Positions 31,556 to 38,468 of a stretch of DNA of 64,000 nt are shown piece by piece. The notes beneath the pieces were generated by a model, which was given only the letters and a program-made list of their open reading frames with translations, was not told where the DNA came from and did not search any database. The DNA lies in NCBI RefSeq assembly GCF_006539945.1, contig NZ_BJNZ01000002.1, positions 62,001 to 126,000 on the forward strand, written 5' to 3'. The first letter of the stretch is position 1. Each line of letters opens with the position of its first letter. The stretch comes from Cellulosimicrobium cellulans (GTDB taxonomy: Bacteria > Actinomycetota > Actinomycetes > Actinomycetales > Cellulomonadaceae). Made by a program: the position numbers and the translations under genes.

Positions 31556-32695
31556 GTGACGAAGCCCACCGACCCCCGCGTCGACTCCCCGCGGGGCGGG
31601 TCGAGCGACGACGGCCCGCTGCTCCCCGACGACCGCGTGCTGGCGGCGTGGACCGTCGGGCCGGGGGCGGCCGGGGTGCGCGAGGTCGACCCCGGCACGC
31701 TCGGGGACGCGCACGCCGGGGACCACGCGTCCCGGGACCACGACGACAGCGACCGCGAGGACGGCGACCGCGAGGACGGCGACCGGGGGGACGGCCCGGT
31801 CGCGCGGGGCCCGGCGACGTGGGCACGGGTCGCCGACCTCGACGCCGTGCTCGACGCCGCGGCCCGGGTCTCGGCCGGCCCCGGGCCGACGCGCCACGAG
31901 CTGTCCCGGCACGCGCACCACCCGCTGGCGCACGTGCGCCGCCTCGCGGCCGACTGGCTCCTGCTCGTCACGCCGACGGCGTGGTTCACGGAGGCGGACC
32001 GCCAGGTGCGCACCGGCCAGTTCGCCGCGCTGCTCGGGCCGGCGACCGTCGTCACCGCCGAGGACGGGGACGCCGACGTGCACGCGACCATGCTCGACAA
32101 GCTCGCCGCCCCGGGCGGCCCGCGGGGCACGCCCGTCCAACGGATCGTGTCCGCCGCCGTCCTGGCGATCGTGGGCGGGGCGTCGCAGGTCGAGCTCGGC
32201 CTGGGAGACGCGGTCGCGGACACGGAGAGGGTCGTGTTCGACGAGCAGCGCGAGGACCCGGTCGAGCGCATCTACGACCTCAAGCGAGAGATCACCGAGG
32301 CGCGGCGCGCGCTCATGCCCGTCTCCGCCGAGCTGCCGGAGCTGCTCGACCCCGACGTCCCGGACCACCTCGCGGTCGACCGGCGCATGCTCGAGCGCGT
32401 GGTGACCACCGTGGAGCGGATCGACCGTCACCTCGACGCGCACGACGACCTGCTCTCGGACATGCTCCAGGTCCACATGTCCCAGGTGTCGGTGCGCCAG
32501 AACGAGGACATGCGCAAGATCTCGGCCTGGGCCGCGATCCTCGTCTACCCGACGATCGTCGCGGGTGTGTACGGCATGAACTTCCGGAACATGCCCGAGC
32601 TGCACTGGGCGTTCGGCTACCCGTTCGCGCTCGGCCTCATGGCCGCCGGCTGCCTGGTGCTCTACCGCGTGTTCAAGCGCGTCGGCTGGCTCTGA
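31556..32695 (+). CDS. CorA-family magnesium/divalent cation transporter
   Basis: This 379-residue protein has a cytoplasmic N-terminal domain and two C-terminal helices. The CorA selectivity signature YGMNF follows the first helix (about residue 340), followed by NMPEL. The preceding long helix (HDDLLSDMLQVHMSQVSVRQNEDMRKISAW) is typical. Unusually, the first 85 residues are Asp/Arg/Gly-rich and include a tandem acidic repeat, not part of the usual family fold. The GTG at 31556 is chosen because -10-like sequence lies 6 nt upstream. It ends 7 bp from convergent uppP. Confidence 0.9.
   Translation: MTKPTDPRVDSPRGGSSDDGPLLPDDRVLAAWTVGPGAAGVREVDPGTLGDAHAGDHASRDHDDSDREDGDREDGDRGDGPVARGPATWARVADLDAVLDAAARVSAGPGPTRHELSRHAHHPLAHVRRLAADWLLLVTPTAWFTEADRQVRTGQFAALLGPATVVTAEDGDADVHATMLDKLAAPGGPRGTPVQRIVSAAVLAIVGGASQVELGLGDAVADTERVVFDEQREDPVERIYDLKREITEARRALMPVSAELPELLDPDVPDHLAVDRRMLERVVTTVERIDRHLDAHDDLLSDMLQVHMSQVSVRQNEDMRKISAWAAILVYPTIVAGVYGMNFRNMPELHWAFGYPFALGLMAAGCLVLYRVFKRVGWL
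31749..31793 (+). repeat. 15-bp tandem coding repeat (acidic DREDG units)
   Basis: Three 15-bp units begin at 31749, 31764 and 31779 (GCGACCGCGAGGACG twice, then a variant with GGGGGG). They encode DREDG-like pentapeptides in the N-terminus of the CorA protein. Confidence 0.8.
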
Positions 32696-32702
32696 GCGCG
32701 CG

Positions 32703-33578
32703 TCACGGGGTGGACGCGGCGGTCCCGCCGGGCTCGAGCACGCCGGTGAGCAGGAGCAGCACGACGAGCGCCGCGAGCACCAGGCGGTAGACCACGAACG
32801 GCGTGTAGCTGAACGTCGAGACGATCTTGAGGAACGCGATGATGACGAAGTAGCCGACCACGAACGCGACGAGCGTGGCGATGAGCGTCGCGCCCGCGCC
32901 GGGCGCGCCGGGCGCCGGCTCGTCCGCGGACTTGAAGAGCTGGTAGAACCCCGAGCCCATGACGGCGGGGATCGCGAGCAGGAACGAGTAGCGCGCCGCG
33001 GCCTCGCGCGTGAAGCCCATGAGGAGGCCCGCCGTGATCGTGCCGCCGGACCGGGAGACGCCCGGGACGAGCGCGAGCGCCTGCGCGAACCCGAACGCGA
33101 CGGCCTGACCGGGCGAGAGTTCGCGCAGCGTGCGTCGCTTGGCGCCGATCCGGTCCGCCCAGCCGAGCAGGAGCGCGAAGACCGCGAGCATGAGCGCGGT
33201 GAGGTAGAGGTTGCGGAACGTGTTCTCGATCGCGTCCTGGAACAGCAGACCGAGCACGACGATCGGGATCGAGCCGAGGGCGATGTACCACGCCATCGCG
33301 GCGTCGTGGTCGTGCCGACCGAGGCGCGCCTTCCAGTCCGTCCCGTGGTCGCCACGCACCGAGCGCCACCACGCCGCGCAGATCCGCGCGATGTCGCGAC
33401 GGAAGTACAGGAGGACCGCCGTCTCGGTCCCGATCTGGGTGATCGCCGTGAAGGCGGCCCCCGGGTCCTGCGAGCCGATGAGCTCGCCCACGATGCGCAG
33501 GTGCGCGCTCGAGGAGATCGGGAGGAACTCGGTCAGGCCCTGGACGAGGCCGAGGAGGACGGCTTCCCACGCGTTCAC
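32703..33578 (-). CDS. uppP: Undecaprenyl-diphosphatase
   Basis: UppP/BacA recycles the peptidoglycan carrier by removing one phosphate from undecaprenyl diphosphate; extra copies give bacitracin tolerance. The protein is 291 residues with about eight helices and both signatures: [13 protein letters not shown] near the N-terminus and PGVSRSGGT in the middle, which supply the catalytic Glu, Ser/His and Arg. The start is GTG with TATCGT 8 nt upstream. Confidence 0.95.
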   Translation of the reverse strand: MNAWEAVLLGLVQGLTEFLPISSSAHLRIVGELIGSQDPGAAFTAITQIGTETAVLLYFRRDIARICAAWWRSVRGDHGTDWKARLGRHDHDAAMAWYIALGSIPIVVLGLLFQDAIENTFRNLYLTALMLAVFALLLGWADRIGAKRRTLRELSPGQAVAFGFAQALALVPGVSRSGGTITAGLLMGFTREAAARYSFLLAIPAVMGSGFYQLFKSADEPAPGAPGAGATLIATLVAFVVGYFVIIAFLKIVSTFSYTPFVVYRLVLAALVVLLLLTGVLEPGGTAASTP

Positions 33579-33586
33579 GAGCGGCC

Positions 33587-33592
33587 ACGATA
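33587..33592 (-). promoter_or_regulatory. -10 element before uppP
   Basis: TATCGT (minus strand) ends 8 nt before the GTG start, consistent with a leaderless or very short leader. Confidence 0.4.
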
Positions 33593-33642
33593 CCCGCTCG
33601 GGCAGGCCATCCCAGCACCTCGTCGGCCGGTCGGCGCCACCA

Positions 33643-33720
33643 GGTGAACCTCGGGCGACGGGCGCGTGAACACCGCCCTACGGACCAGGCCGGCAGTCCC
33701 GGGGCGGAGGGTGAACCTCG
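33643..33720. repeat. Direct repeat GGTGAACCTCG between uppP and the aldo/keto reductase gene
   Basis: The 11-bp sequence occurs at 33643-33653 and 33710-33720, 67 bp apart, in the 210-bp divergent promoter region. GGTGAACC is nearly self-complementary. It may be a regulator site; no regulator gene is adjacent. Confidence 0.4.
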
Positions 33721-33774
33721 CCGCTCCCCGGCGTCCGCCGCGCGCCCCGACGGTCGCGCGGCAGGGTCCGCCGG

Positions 33775-33780
33775 TACCCT
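33775..33780 (+). promoter_or_regulatory. -10 element before the aldo/keto reductase gene
   Basis: TACCCT ends 8 nt before the ATG. Confidence 0.35.
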
Positions 33781-33788
33781 CGGCTCCC

Positions 33789-34757
33789 ATGGAACACCGC
33801 CACCTCGGCAGCACCGGACTGCGCGTGTCCGAGCTCGGACTCGGCACCATGACGTGGGCCCGGGACACGGACGAGCTCGACGCCGCCGAGCAGCTGCGCG
33901 ACTTCGTCGACGCGGGCGGGACCCTCGTCGACACCGCCGCCTCGTACGCCGACGGGGACGCCGAGTCGCTGCTCGGGTCGCTGCTGGGGGCGAAGGTCGA
34001 CCGGCGCGACGTCCTCCTGTGCACCAAGGCCGGTGTGCGCCGCACGTCACAGGGTCCGCTCGTCGACGCCTCCCGCGGGGCGCTCCTCGACTCGCTGGAC
34101 GACTCGCTGTCGCGCCTGGGTACGGACCACGTCGACCTGTTCCTCGTGCACGCGCCCGACCCGAGCACCCCGTTCACGGAGACGCTCTCGGCGCTGCGCC
34201 ACGCCGTGACGTCCGGGCGCGCACGCTACGTCGGCCTGTCCAACCACCCCGCGTGGGCGACCGCGCGCGCCGCGACGCTGCTCGGTGGCGCCGACGACGT
34301 GGGCCTCGCCGCGGTCGAGCTCGAGTACTCGCTGCTCCAGCGCGGCGCGGAGCGCGAGGTCGTGCCGGCGGCCGAGGCGCTCGGGCTCGGGCTGCTCGCC
34401 TGGTCGCCGCTCGGGCGGGGCGTGCTCACGGGCAAGTACCGCCGCTCGCTCCCCGCGGACTCGCGCGGCGCGTCGCCGCACCTGTCCGCGTTCGTCGAGC
34501 CCTACCTGGACCAGTCCTCGTCCGGGATCGTCGAGGCCGTCGTCACCGCGGCCGACGGGCTGGGCCGCGCCCCGCTCGACGTCGCGCTGTCGTGGCTCCT
34601 CGGCCGCCCCACCGTGGCGAGCGCGATCGTCGGCGCGCGGACCCCCGCCCAGCTCCGGACGTCGCTCGCCGCGACGGACCTCGAGCTCCCCGACGCCGTC
34701 CGTGCGGCGCTCGACGACGTGAGCGACCTGGAGGTCGGCTACCCCGAGCGGTGGTGA
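33789..34757 (+). CDS. Aldo/keto reductase
   Basis: This 322-residue NADPH-dependent oxidoreductase has a TIM barrel. It opens with the usual MEHRHLGSTGLRVSELGLGTM. The catalytic tetrad is recognisable as Asp/Tyr in LVDTAASYADG, Lys in LLCTKAG and His in FLVHAPD; the cofactor end shows WSPLGRGVLTGKY and SAIVGARTPAQL. It belongs to the general-stress/potassium-channel-beta-like group. The ATG at 33789 matches the family start; upstream in-frame codons are ignored. It converges with the acidic protein gene. Confidence 0.93.
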   Translation: MEHRHLGSTGLRVSELGLGTMTWARDTDELDAAEQLRDFVDAGGTLVDTAASYADGDAESLLGSLLGAKVDRRDVLLCTKAGVRRTSQGPLVDASRGALLDSLDDSLSRLGTDHVDLFLVHAPDPSTPFTETLSALRHAVTSGRARYVGLSNHPAWATARAATLLGGADDVGLAAVELEYSLLQRGAEREVVPAAEALGLGLLAWSPLGRGVLTGKYRRSLPADSRGASPHLSAFVEPYLDQSSSGIVEAVVTAADGLGRAPLDVALSWLLGRPTVASAIVGARTPAQLRTSLAATDLELPDAVRAALDDVSDLEVGYPERW

Positions 34758-34767
34758 CGCCGGCGCG

Positions 34768-35082
34768 TCAGCGCGCTCCGTCGGTCTCCAGCTCGCCGGA
34801 GAGCACGTCGTCGTCGAGGGTGTCGTCGAGGTCGTCGACCTCGTCCTCCTCCTCGTCGTCCTCGTCGTCCTCGTCGTCGTCCTCCTCCGCGAGGTAGAAC
34901 GGCGTCGCCTCCCCGTGGACCTGGCCGAGGGCCTCGTCGTAGACCTCGAAGGCGTCCGCGAGCACGTAGTAGGCGTCGTCGACGGAGGGGTCGTCCTCCC
35001 CGCGGCGTGCGGCGACGGCGTTGTAGTGGGCCTCGAGCGCGGCGATGAACCGGTCGAGCGCGGCACGCGGGTCAGCGGTCAT
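34768..35082 (-). CDS. Small acidic actinobacterial protein
   Basis: The 104-residue protein has a conserved helical N-terminal half (ADPRAALDRFIAALEAHYNAVAARRGEDDPSVDDAYYVLADAFEVYD, written here as separate helices around residues 4-25 and 30-50) and a C-terminal half made almost entirely of Asp and Glu. Related short acidic proteins are common in Micrococcales, without known function; I cannot name the family. The ATG at 35082 was chosen because the upstream in-frame stretch to 35118 is not protein-like. Its stop lies 10 bp from the aldo/keto reductase stop. Confidence 0.7.
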   Translation of the reverse strand: MTADPRAALDRFIAALEAHYNAVAARRGEDDPSVDDAYYVLADAFEVYDEALGQVHGEATPFYLAEEDDDEDDEDDEEEDEVDDLDDTLDDDVLSGELETDGAR

Positions 35083-35184
35083 ACCCTGACGGTAGCGCCG
35101 AGAGGGGCACAATGGCACTCGTTAGCCGGGCAGGTTCGCCTCGACCGGCCGACGACCGAGACAGGCGAGAGAGGACGGTGGCAC

Positions 35185-35418
35185 GTGGAGGAGAGGCCGA
35201 CGTCACGTCGGCGGTCCGGATGGGCCGCGCACGGCGGGCAGTACGAGTACCGCGTCCTGACGATCGACCGCTCCACGAGCCGGTCGGACGCGAGCAGGCT
35301 GCTCACCGACGAGGCCGAGTACGGGCGCTGGGAGCTGGCCCGCACGCGGCTCTACGTCGGGGGCGAGCGCCGCGTCTGGCTGCGTCGCAAGATCATCCGG
35401 GTCAGCTCGACCCTGTGA
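35185..35418 (+). CDS. DUF5703 family small protein
   Basis: The 77-residue protein contains QYEYRVLTIDRSTSRSDASR, then LLTDEAEYGRWELARTRLY and RRVWLRRKIIRV, the DUF5703 pattern found across actinobacteria. The function is unknown. The GTG at 35185 follows GAGAGGA. It lies just before a fructosamine-kinase-like gene on the same strand (10 bp gap) and may be co-transcribed with it. Confidence 0.85.
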   Translation: MEERPTSRRRSGWAAHGGQYEYRVLTIDRSTSRSDASRLLTDEAEYGRWELARTRLYVGGERRVWLRRKIIRVSSTL

Positions 35419-35428
35419 CCCCGGGACC

Positions 35429-36274
35429 ATGAGGAGTCCTGGGGGCGCGCCATCGGGCGTCTTCACGAAGTCGCGCGCCGGCGCGCCCCGGGGGTTCTTC
35501 GACTGCGAGGCCGCAGGGCTCTCCTGGCTCGCCGTCGAGGGCGGGCCCCGCGTCGCCCGGGTCCTCGGCGTGAGCCCGACTCGCCTCGACCTCGAACGCG
35601 TCCTGCCTGCCGCGCCGACGCCCGAGGCGGCGGAGGCGTTCGGCCGGGCGCTCGCCGTCGTGCACGACGCCGGCGCCCCCGCGTGGGGTGCGCCACCGCC
35701 GGGCTGGACGGGCGACGGGTTCTTCGGGCCGCTCGACGACCCGCTGCCGATGCCGACGGGCGCCTGGCCCGACTGGCCGACCTTCTACGCCGAGGCACGC
35801 CTGCTCCCGGTCGCGCGGCAGGGCCGGGACCGCGGCGCCCTCGATGCCGACGACGCCCGCCTCCTCGAACGGCTGGGCGACCGCCTCGCGGACCTCGCCC
35901 GACCCGCGCTCGACGACTCCCCCGCGCGCGTGCACGGCGACCTGTGGTCGGGGAACGTGCTGTGGTCCCCGCTCGATCCCGGCCCGGGCGGGCGTCCGGG
36001 CCGCCGTCCGGGCGCTGTCGAGGCGGTGCTCATCGACCCCGCCGCGCACGGCGGGCACCGCGAGGCCGACCTGGCGATGCTCGCGCTGTTCGGCGCCCCC
36101 TACCTCGACGAGATCGTCGCGGGGTACGACGCCGCGCACCCGCTCGCGCGCGGGTGGCGCCGCCGGGTCGCGCTGCACCAGGTGTACCCGGTCGCGGTGC
36201 ACGCGGTGCTGTTCGGCGGCGGCTACCGCGCGCAGCTCCGCTCGTCGGTCAGGGCGCTGCTGGGCGACGTCTGA
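35429..36274 (+). CDS. Fructosamine kinase family protein
   Basis: The 281-residue protein has the aminoglycoside-phosphotransferase/fructosamine-kinase fold: an N-terminal FFDCEAAGLSWLA stretch, the catalytic loop VHGDLWSGNVLW and the metal-binding VLIDPAAHGGHREADLAML. Members phosphorylate sugar adducts on protein lysines or small amines for repair; the substrate here is not known. A Pro/Gly-rich insertion of about 20 residues sits between the catalytic loop and the metal motif. It ends convergent with the M20 peptidase; both stops lie in a 25-bp imperfect inverted repeat. Confidence 0.9.
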   Translation: MRSPGGAPSGVFTKSRAGAPRGFFDCEAAGLSWLAVEGGPRVARVLGVSPTRLDLERVLPAAPTPEAAEAFGRALAVVHDAGAPAWGAPPPGWTGDGFFGPLDDPLPMPTGAWPDWPTFYAEARLLPVARQGRDRGALDADDARLLERLGDRLADLARPALDDSPARVHGDLWSGNVLWSPLDPGPGGRPGRRPGAVEAVLIDPAAHGGHREADLAMLALFGAPYLDEIVAGYDAAHPLARGWRRRVALHQVYPVAVHAVLFGGGYRAQLRSSVRALLGDV

Positions 36275-36296
36275 GCCGTCGACCCGGACGGCGTCA
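36272..36296. terminator. Inverted repeat spanning convergent stop codons
   Basis: TGAGCCGTC pairs imperfectly with GACGGCGTCA across 25 bp, beginning and ending with the stop codons of the kinase-like gene and the M20 peptidase. It is a candidate bidirectional terminator. Confidence 0.4.
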
Positions 36297-37673
36297 GCAG
36301 GTGCGCAGCAGGCGGTCCAGGACGCGTACGCCGAACCGCAGCGAGTCGACCGGGACACGCTCGTCGACCCCGTGGAACATGCCGGAGAAGTCGAGGTCGC
36401 CGGGCAGGCGCAGCGGCGCGAAGCCGTAGCCCGTGATGCCCAGGCGCGCGAGCGACTTGTTGTCCGTGCCGCCGGAGAGCGTGTACGGCAGCACGGTCGC
36501 CTCGGGGTCCTCCGCGAGCAGCGAGTCGACCATCGCGTCGACCAGGTCGCCCTCGAACGGCACCTCGAGCGCGATGTCGCGATGGATCTCCTCGACCCGC
36601 ACGTGCTCGCCCGCGAGCGCGCGCAGCGTCGCGAACCCCTCCTCCTCGTGCCCGGGGAGCAGTCGCGCGTCGATCGCCGCCTCCGCCCGACCCGGGATGA
36701 CGTTCGCCTTGTAGCCCGCGGTGAGCTGCGTCGGGTTGGACGTGTGGCGCACCGTCGCCCCGACGAACCGCGACGCGGGGCCGAGCGCGGCGACGAGCGC
36801 CGCGACCGACGACGGGTCCTCCGGGTCGTACCGGAGCCCGGTGAGGTCCGCGACGCCCCGGAGCAGCTTGTCGACCGTCGGCGTGAGCGTGTTCGGCCAG
36901 TGGTGGGCCCCGATGCGCGCGACCGCCTCCGCGAGCCGCGTCACCGCGTTGTCGTCGTTCACCTGCGACCCGTGGCCCGCGCGGCCCTCCGCGACGAGGC
37001 GCAGCCACGCGATGCCCTTCTCGGCCGTCTGGAGCAGGTACGCGCGTCGCCCGCCGACCTCGACCGAGAAGCCGCCGACCTCGCTGATCGCCTCGGTCGC
37101 GCCCTCGAACAGCTCGGGCCGGTGGTCGACGGCGTAGCGCGCCCCGTACACGCCCCCCGCCTCCTCGTCGGCGAAGAACGCGACGACGACGTCACGCGCC
37201 GGCTTGCGCCCCTCGCGCGCCATCTGGCGCACGACCGCGAGGATCATCGCGTCCATGTCCTTCATGTCGACGGCGCCGCGGCCCCACAGCAGGCCGTCGA
37301 TCTCCTCGCCCGCGAACGGGTCGACCGACCAGTCCGCGGCCTGCGCCGGCACGACGTCGAGGTGCCCGTGGAGCACGAGCGCCGGCCGCGTCGGGTCCGC
37401 GCCCTCCAGGCGCACGACGACGCTCGCCCGGCCGGGCTCCGACTCGAACAGCTCCGGCTCGAGCCCGACCTCGTGCAGCAGCCCCATGACGTACTCCGCC
37501 GCGCGCCGCTCCCCCGGCCCGGTCCCGTCGCCGAAGTTCGAGGTGTCGATCCGCAGCAGCTCGCGGCAGATCCGCACGACCTCGTCCTCCGCCCGCGGCA
37601 CCGTGCCGGAGGGGACGTCGACGGTCGCCGGGGTACGGGCGCTGGCCAGGGAGTCCGGGTGCGGAGCGGTCAT
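36294..37673 (-). CDS. M20 family metallopeptidase
   Basis: This 459-residue zinc hydrolase of the M20/ArgE/DapE/CPG2 group has the two-metal site: LVLHGHLDVVP, WGRGAVDMKD (bridging Asp) and FFADEEAGG (general-base Glu and metal Glu), with a late His in FHGVDERV. The dimerisation domain around residues 215-340 contains GRAGHGSQ. It probably cleaves peptides or acylated amino acids; many actinobacterial orthologues are annotated as dipeptidases. ATG with TAGCGT 6 nt upstream suggests a leaderless message. Repeat array A begins 68 bp upstream. Confidence 0.92.
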   Translation of the reverse strand: MTAPHPDSLASARTPATVDVPSGTVPRAEDEVVRICRELLRIDTSNFGDGTGPGERRAAEYVMGLLHEVGLEPELFESEPGRASVVVRLEGADPTRPALVLHGHLDVVPAQAADWSVDPFAGEEIDGLLWGRGAVDMKDMDAMILAVVRQMAREGRKPARDVVVAFFADEEAGGVYGARYAVDHRPELFEGATEAISEVGGFSVEVGGRRAYLLQTAEKGIAWLRLVAEGRAGHGSQVNDDNAVTRLAEAVARIGAHHWPNTLTPTVDKLLRGVADLTGLRYDPEDPSSVAALVAALGPASRFVGATVRHTSNPTQLTAGYKANVIPGRAEAAIDARLLPGHEEEGFATLRALAGEHVRVEEIHRDIALEVPFEGDLVDAMVDSLLAEDPEATVLPYTLSGGTDNKSLARLGITGYGFAPLRLPGDLDFSGMFHGVDERVPVDSLRFGVRVLDRLLRTC

Positions 37674-37679
37674 GGCGAC

Positions 37680-37685
37680 ACGCTA
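37680..37685 (-). promoter_or_regulatory. -10 element of a probable leaderless M20 peptidase transcript
   Basis: TAGCGT (minus strand) ends 6 nt before the ATG at 37673. Confidence 0.45.
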
Positions 37686-37740
37686 CCCGTCGCCGTGGGC
37701 CCGGCCGACCGCCCCGGCCGCCCGCTCACATCCCGGACAT

Positions 37741-37908
37741 CACCGAGCGAGAACCCCGGTGGGCCGAGGCAGAGCCGTGGTCTCGCGAGGTAGAGCCCTG
37801 GTCACGCGAGGTAGAGCCCGGGTCACGCGAGGCAGAGCCCCGGTCACGCGAGGTAGAACCATGATCCACCGAGGTAGGACGCTGCCCGGTCGGGGTAGGA
37901 CCGTGGTC
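37741..37908 (+). repeat. Array A: eight phased 21-bp tandem repeats
   Basis: Units start every 21 bp at 37741, 37762, 37783, 37804, 37825, 37846, 37867 and 37888. The conserved core on the plus strand is ACGCGAGGTAGAGCC followed by NNGGTC. The four central units are nearly identical; outer units decay. The outermost unit (37741-37761, towards the peptidase) carries a distinct variant CGAGCGAGAAC, also found at the outer end of array B. Confidence 0.9.
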
Positions 37909-38230
37909 CTGTCCGACGGCGGCCGGTCGCCCGTCGCGGTCGGGCCACCGTTGCGGCTGGGTCACCGTCCGAGGTGGTCGGACCCGCCGAGGGCGTGCGG
38001 GGCGCCCGGGACTGGACCCGAGCGGCGCGGACCGGGCAGGCACCCGGACGCACCAGACGAACGGGACGCGTCAAGATCACCTGCTCGCCGCCAGGGCGCG
38101 GCACCAAGGTGCAGCCGTGAGCGCCGCCGCCGGTGCGACGCGAGAGACGTGGGCCGCAAACGTGAGTCGCGAGACCGACGGCCAGGCGGGCAGAAGCCCG
38201 GGTGAGCAACGACCAGGGCGAGACGACGCC

Positions 38231-38329
38231 GGGCGGGGTGGGTGGTGGTGCCGCGTCGTGGCGGGCCTGGCAGGAGCCGCGAGGAATGAGCGGCGGATGG
38301 TCGACGCGGCACCACCACCCACCCCGCCC
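38231..38329. repeat. 27-bp perfect inverted repeat with a 45-nt loop
   Basis: 38231-38257 and 38303-38329 are exact reverse complements (27 bp; arms contain GGGTGGTGGTGCC and its complement). On RNA from either strand they would make a very stable hairpin. It lies 140-240 bp past the multicopper oxidase stop, so it might end that transcript, although no T-run follows. It could also be a recombination or protein-binding structure. Confidence 0.85.
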
Positions 38330-38361
38330 ACCCCACCCAGCCCCACGCCGTCGGGCACGGT

Positions 38362-38466
38362 GACCACGGCTCTACCTCGCGCAACCACAGCTCTACCTCG
38401 CGAGACCACGGCTCTACCTCGCGAGACCAGGGCTCTACCTCGCGTGACCACCGTTCTCGCTCGGCG
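38362..38466 (-). repeat. Array B: five phased 21-bp repeats, inverted relative to array A
   Basis: Units start at 38362, 38383, 38404, 38425 and 38446. On the plus strand the core reads GGCTCTACCTCGCG, the complement of array A. The outermost unit carries the same GTTCTCGCTCGG variant as the outer unit of array A. It ends 2 bp from the multicopper oxidase stop, so the oxidase mRNA would read straight into it. Confidence 0.9.
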
Positions 38467-38468
38467 CG

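Larger units (their letters stand above)
37674..38468. other. 795-bp non-coding spacer holding repeat arrays A and B and a long hairpin
   Basis: This is the largest gene-free stretch of the window. It lies between the 5' end of the M20 peptidase gene and the 3' end of the multicopper oxidase gene. It holds array A (37741-37908), the inverted array B (38362-38466) and a 27-bp perfect inverted repeat (38231-38329). The remaining sequence (37909-38230) is GC-rich without a recognisable gene. Open frames through the arrays exist because the unit is 21 bp, but they look like repeat translations, not proteins. Confidence 0.75.

Noticed and set aside
34785-34900. GTCGTC/CTCGTC microsatellite-like DNA
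   Set aside because: It is explained by the Asp/Glu-rich C-terminus of the small acidic protein.
37726-38043. A 105-residue open frame on the minus strand reading the array as heptads such as GSTSRDQ
   Set aside because: The frame is open because the unit is 21 bp. There is no ribosome-binding site, the units decay by DNA not by codon position, and the inverted array gives an unrelated heptad (TALPRET) on the other strand.
37741-38466. Resemblance of the repeat arrays to a CRISPR array
   Set aside because: The units are contiguous 21-bp tandem copies with no spacers, and no cas genes are present.
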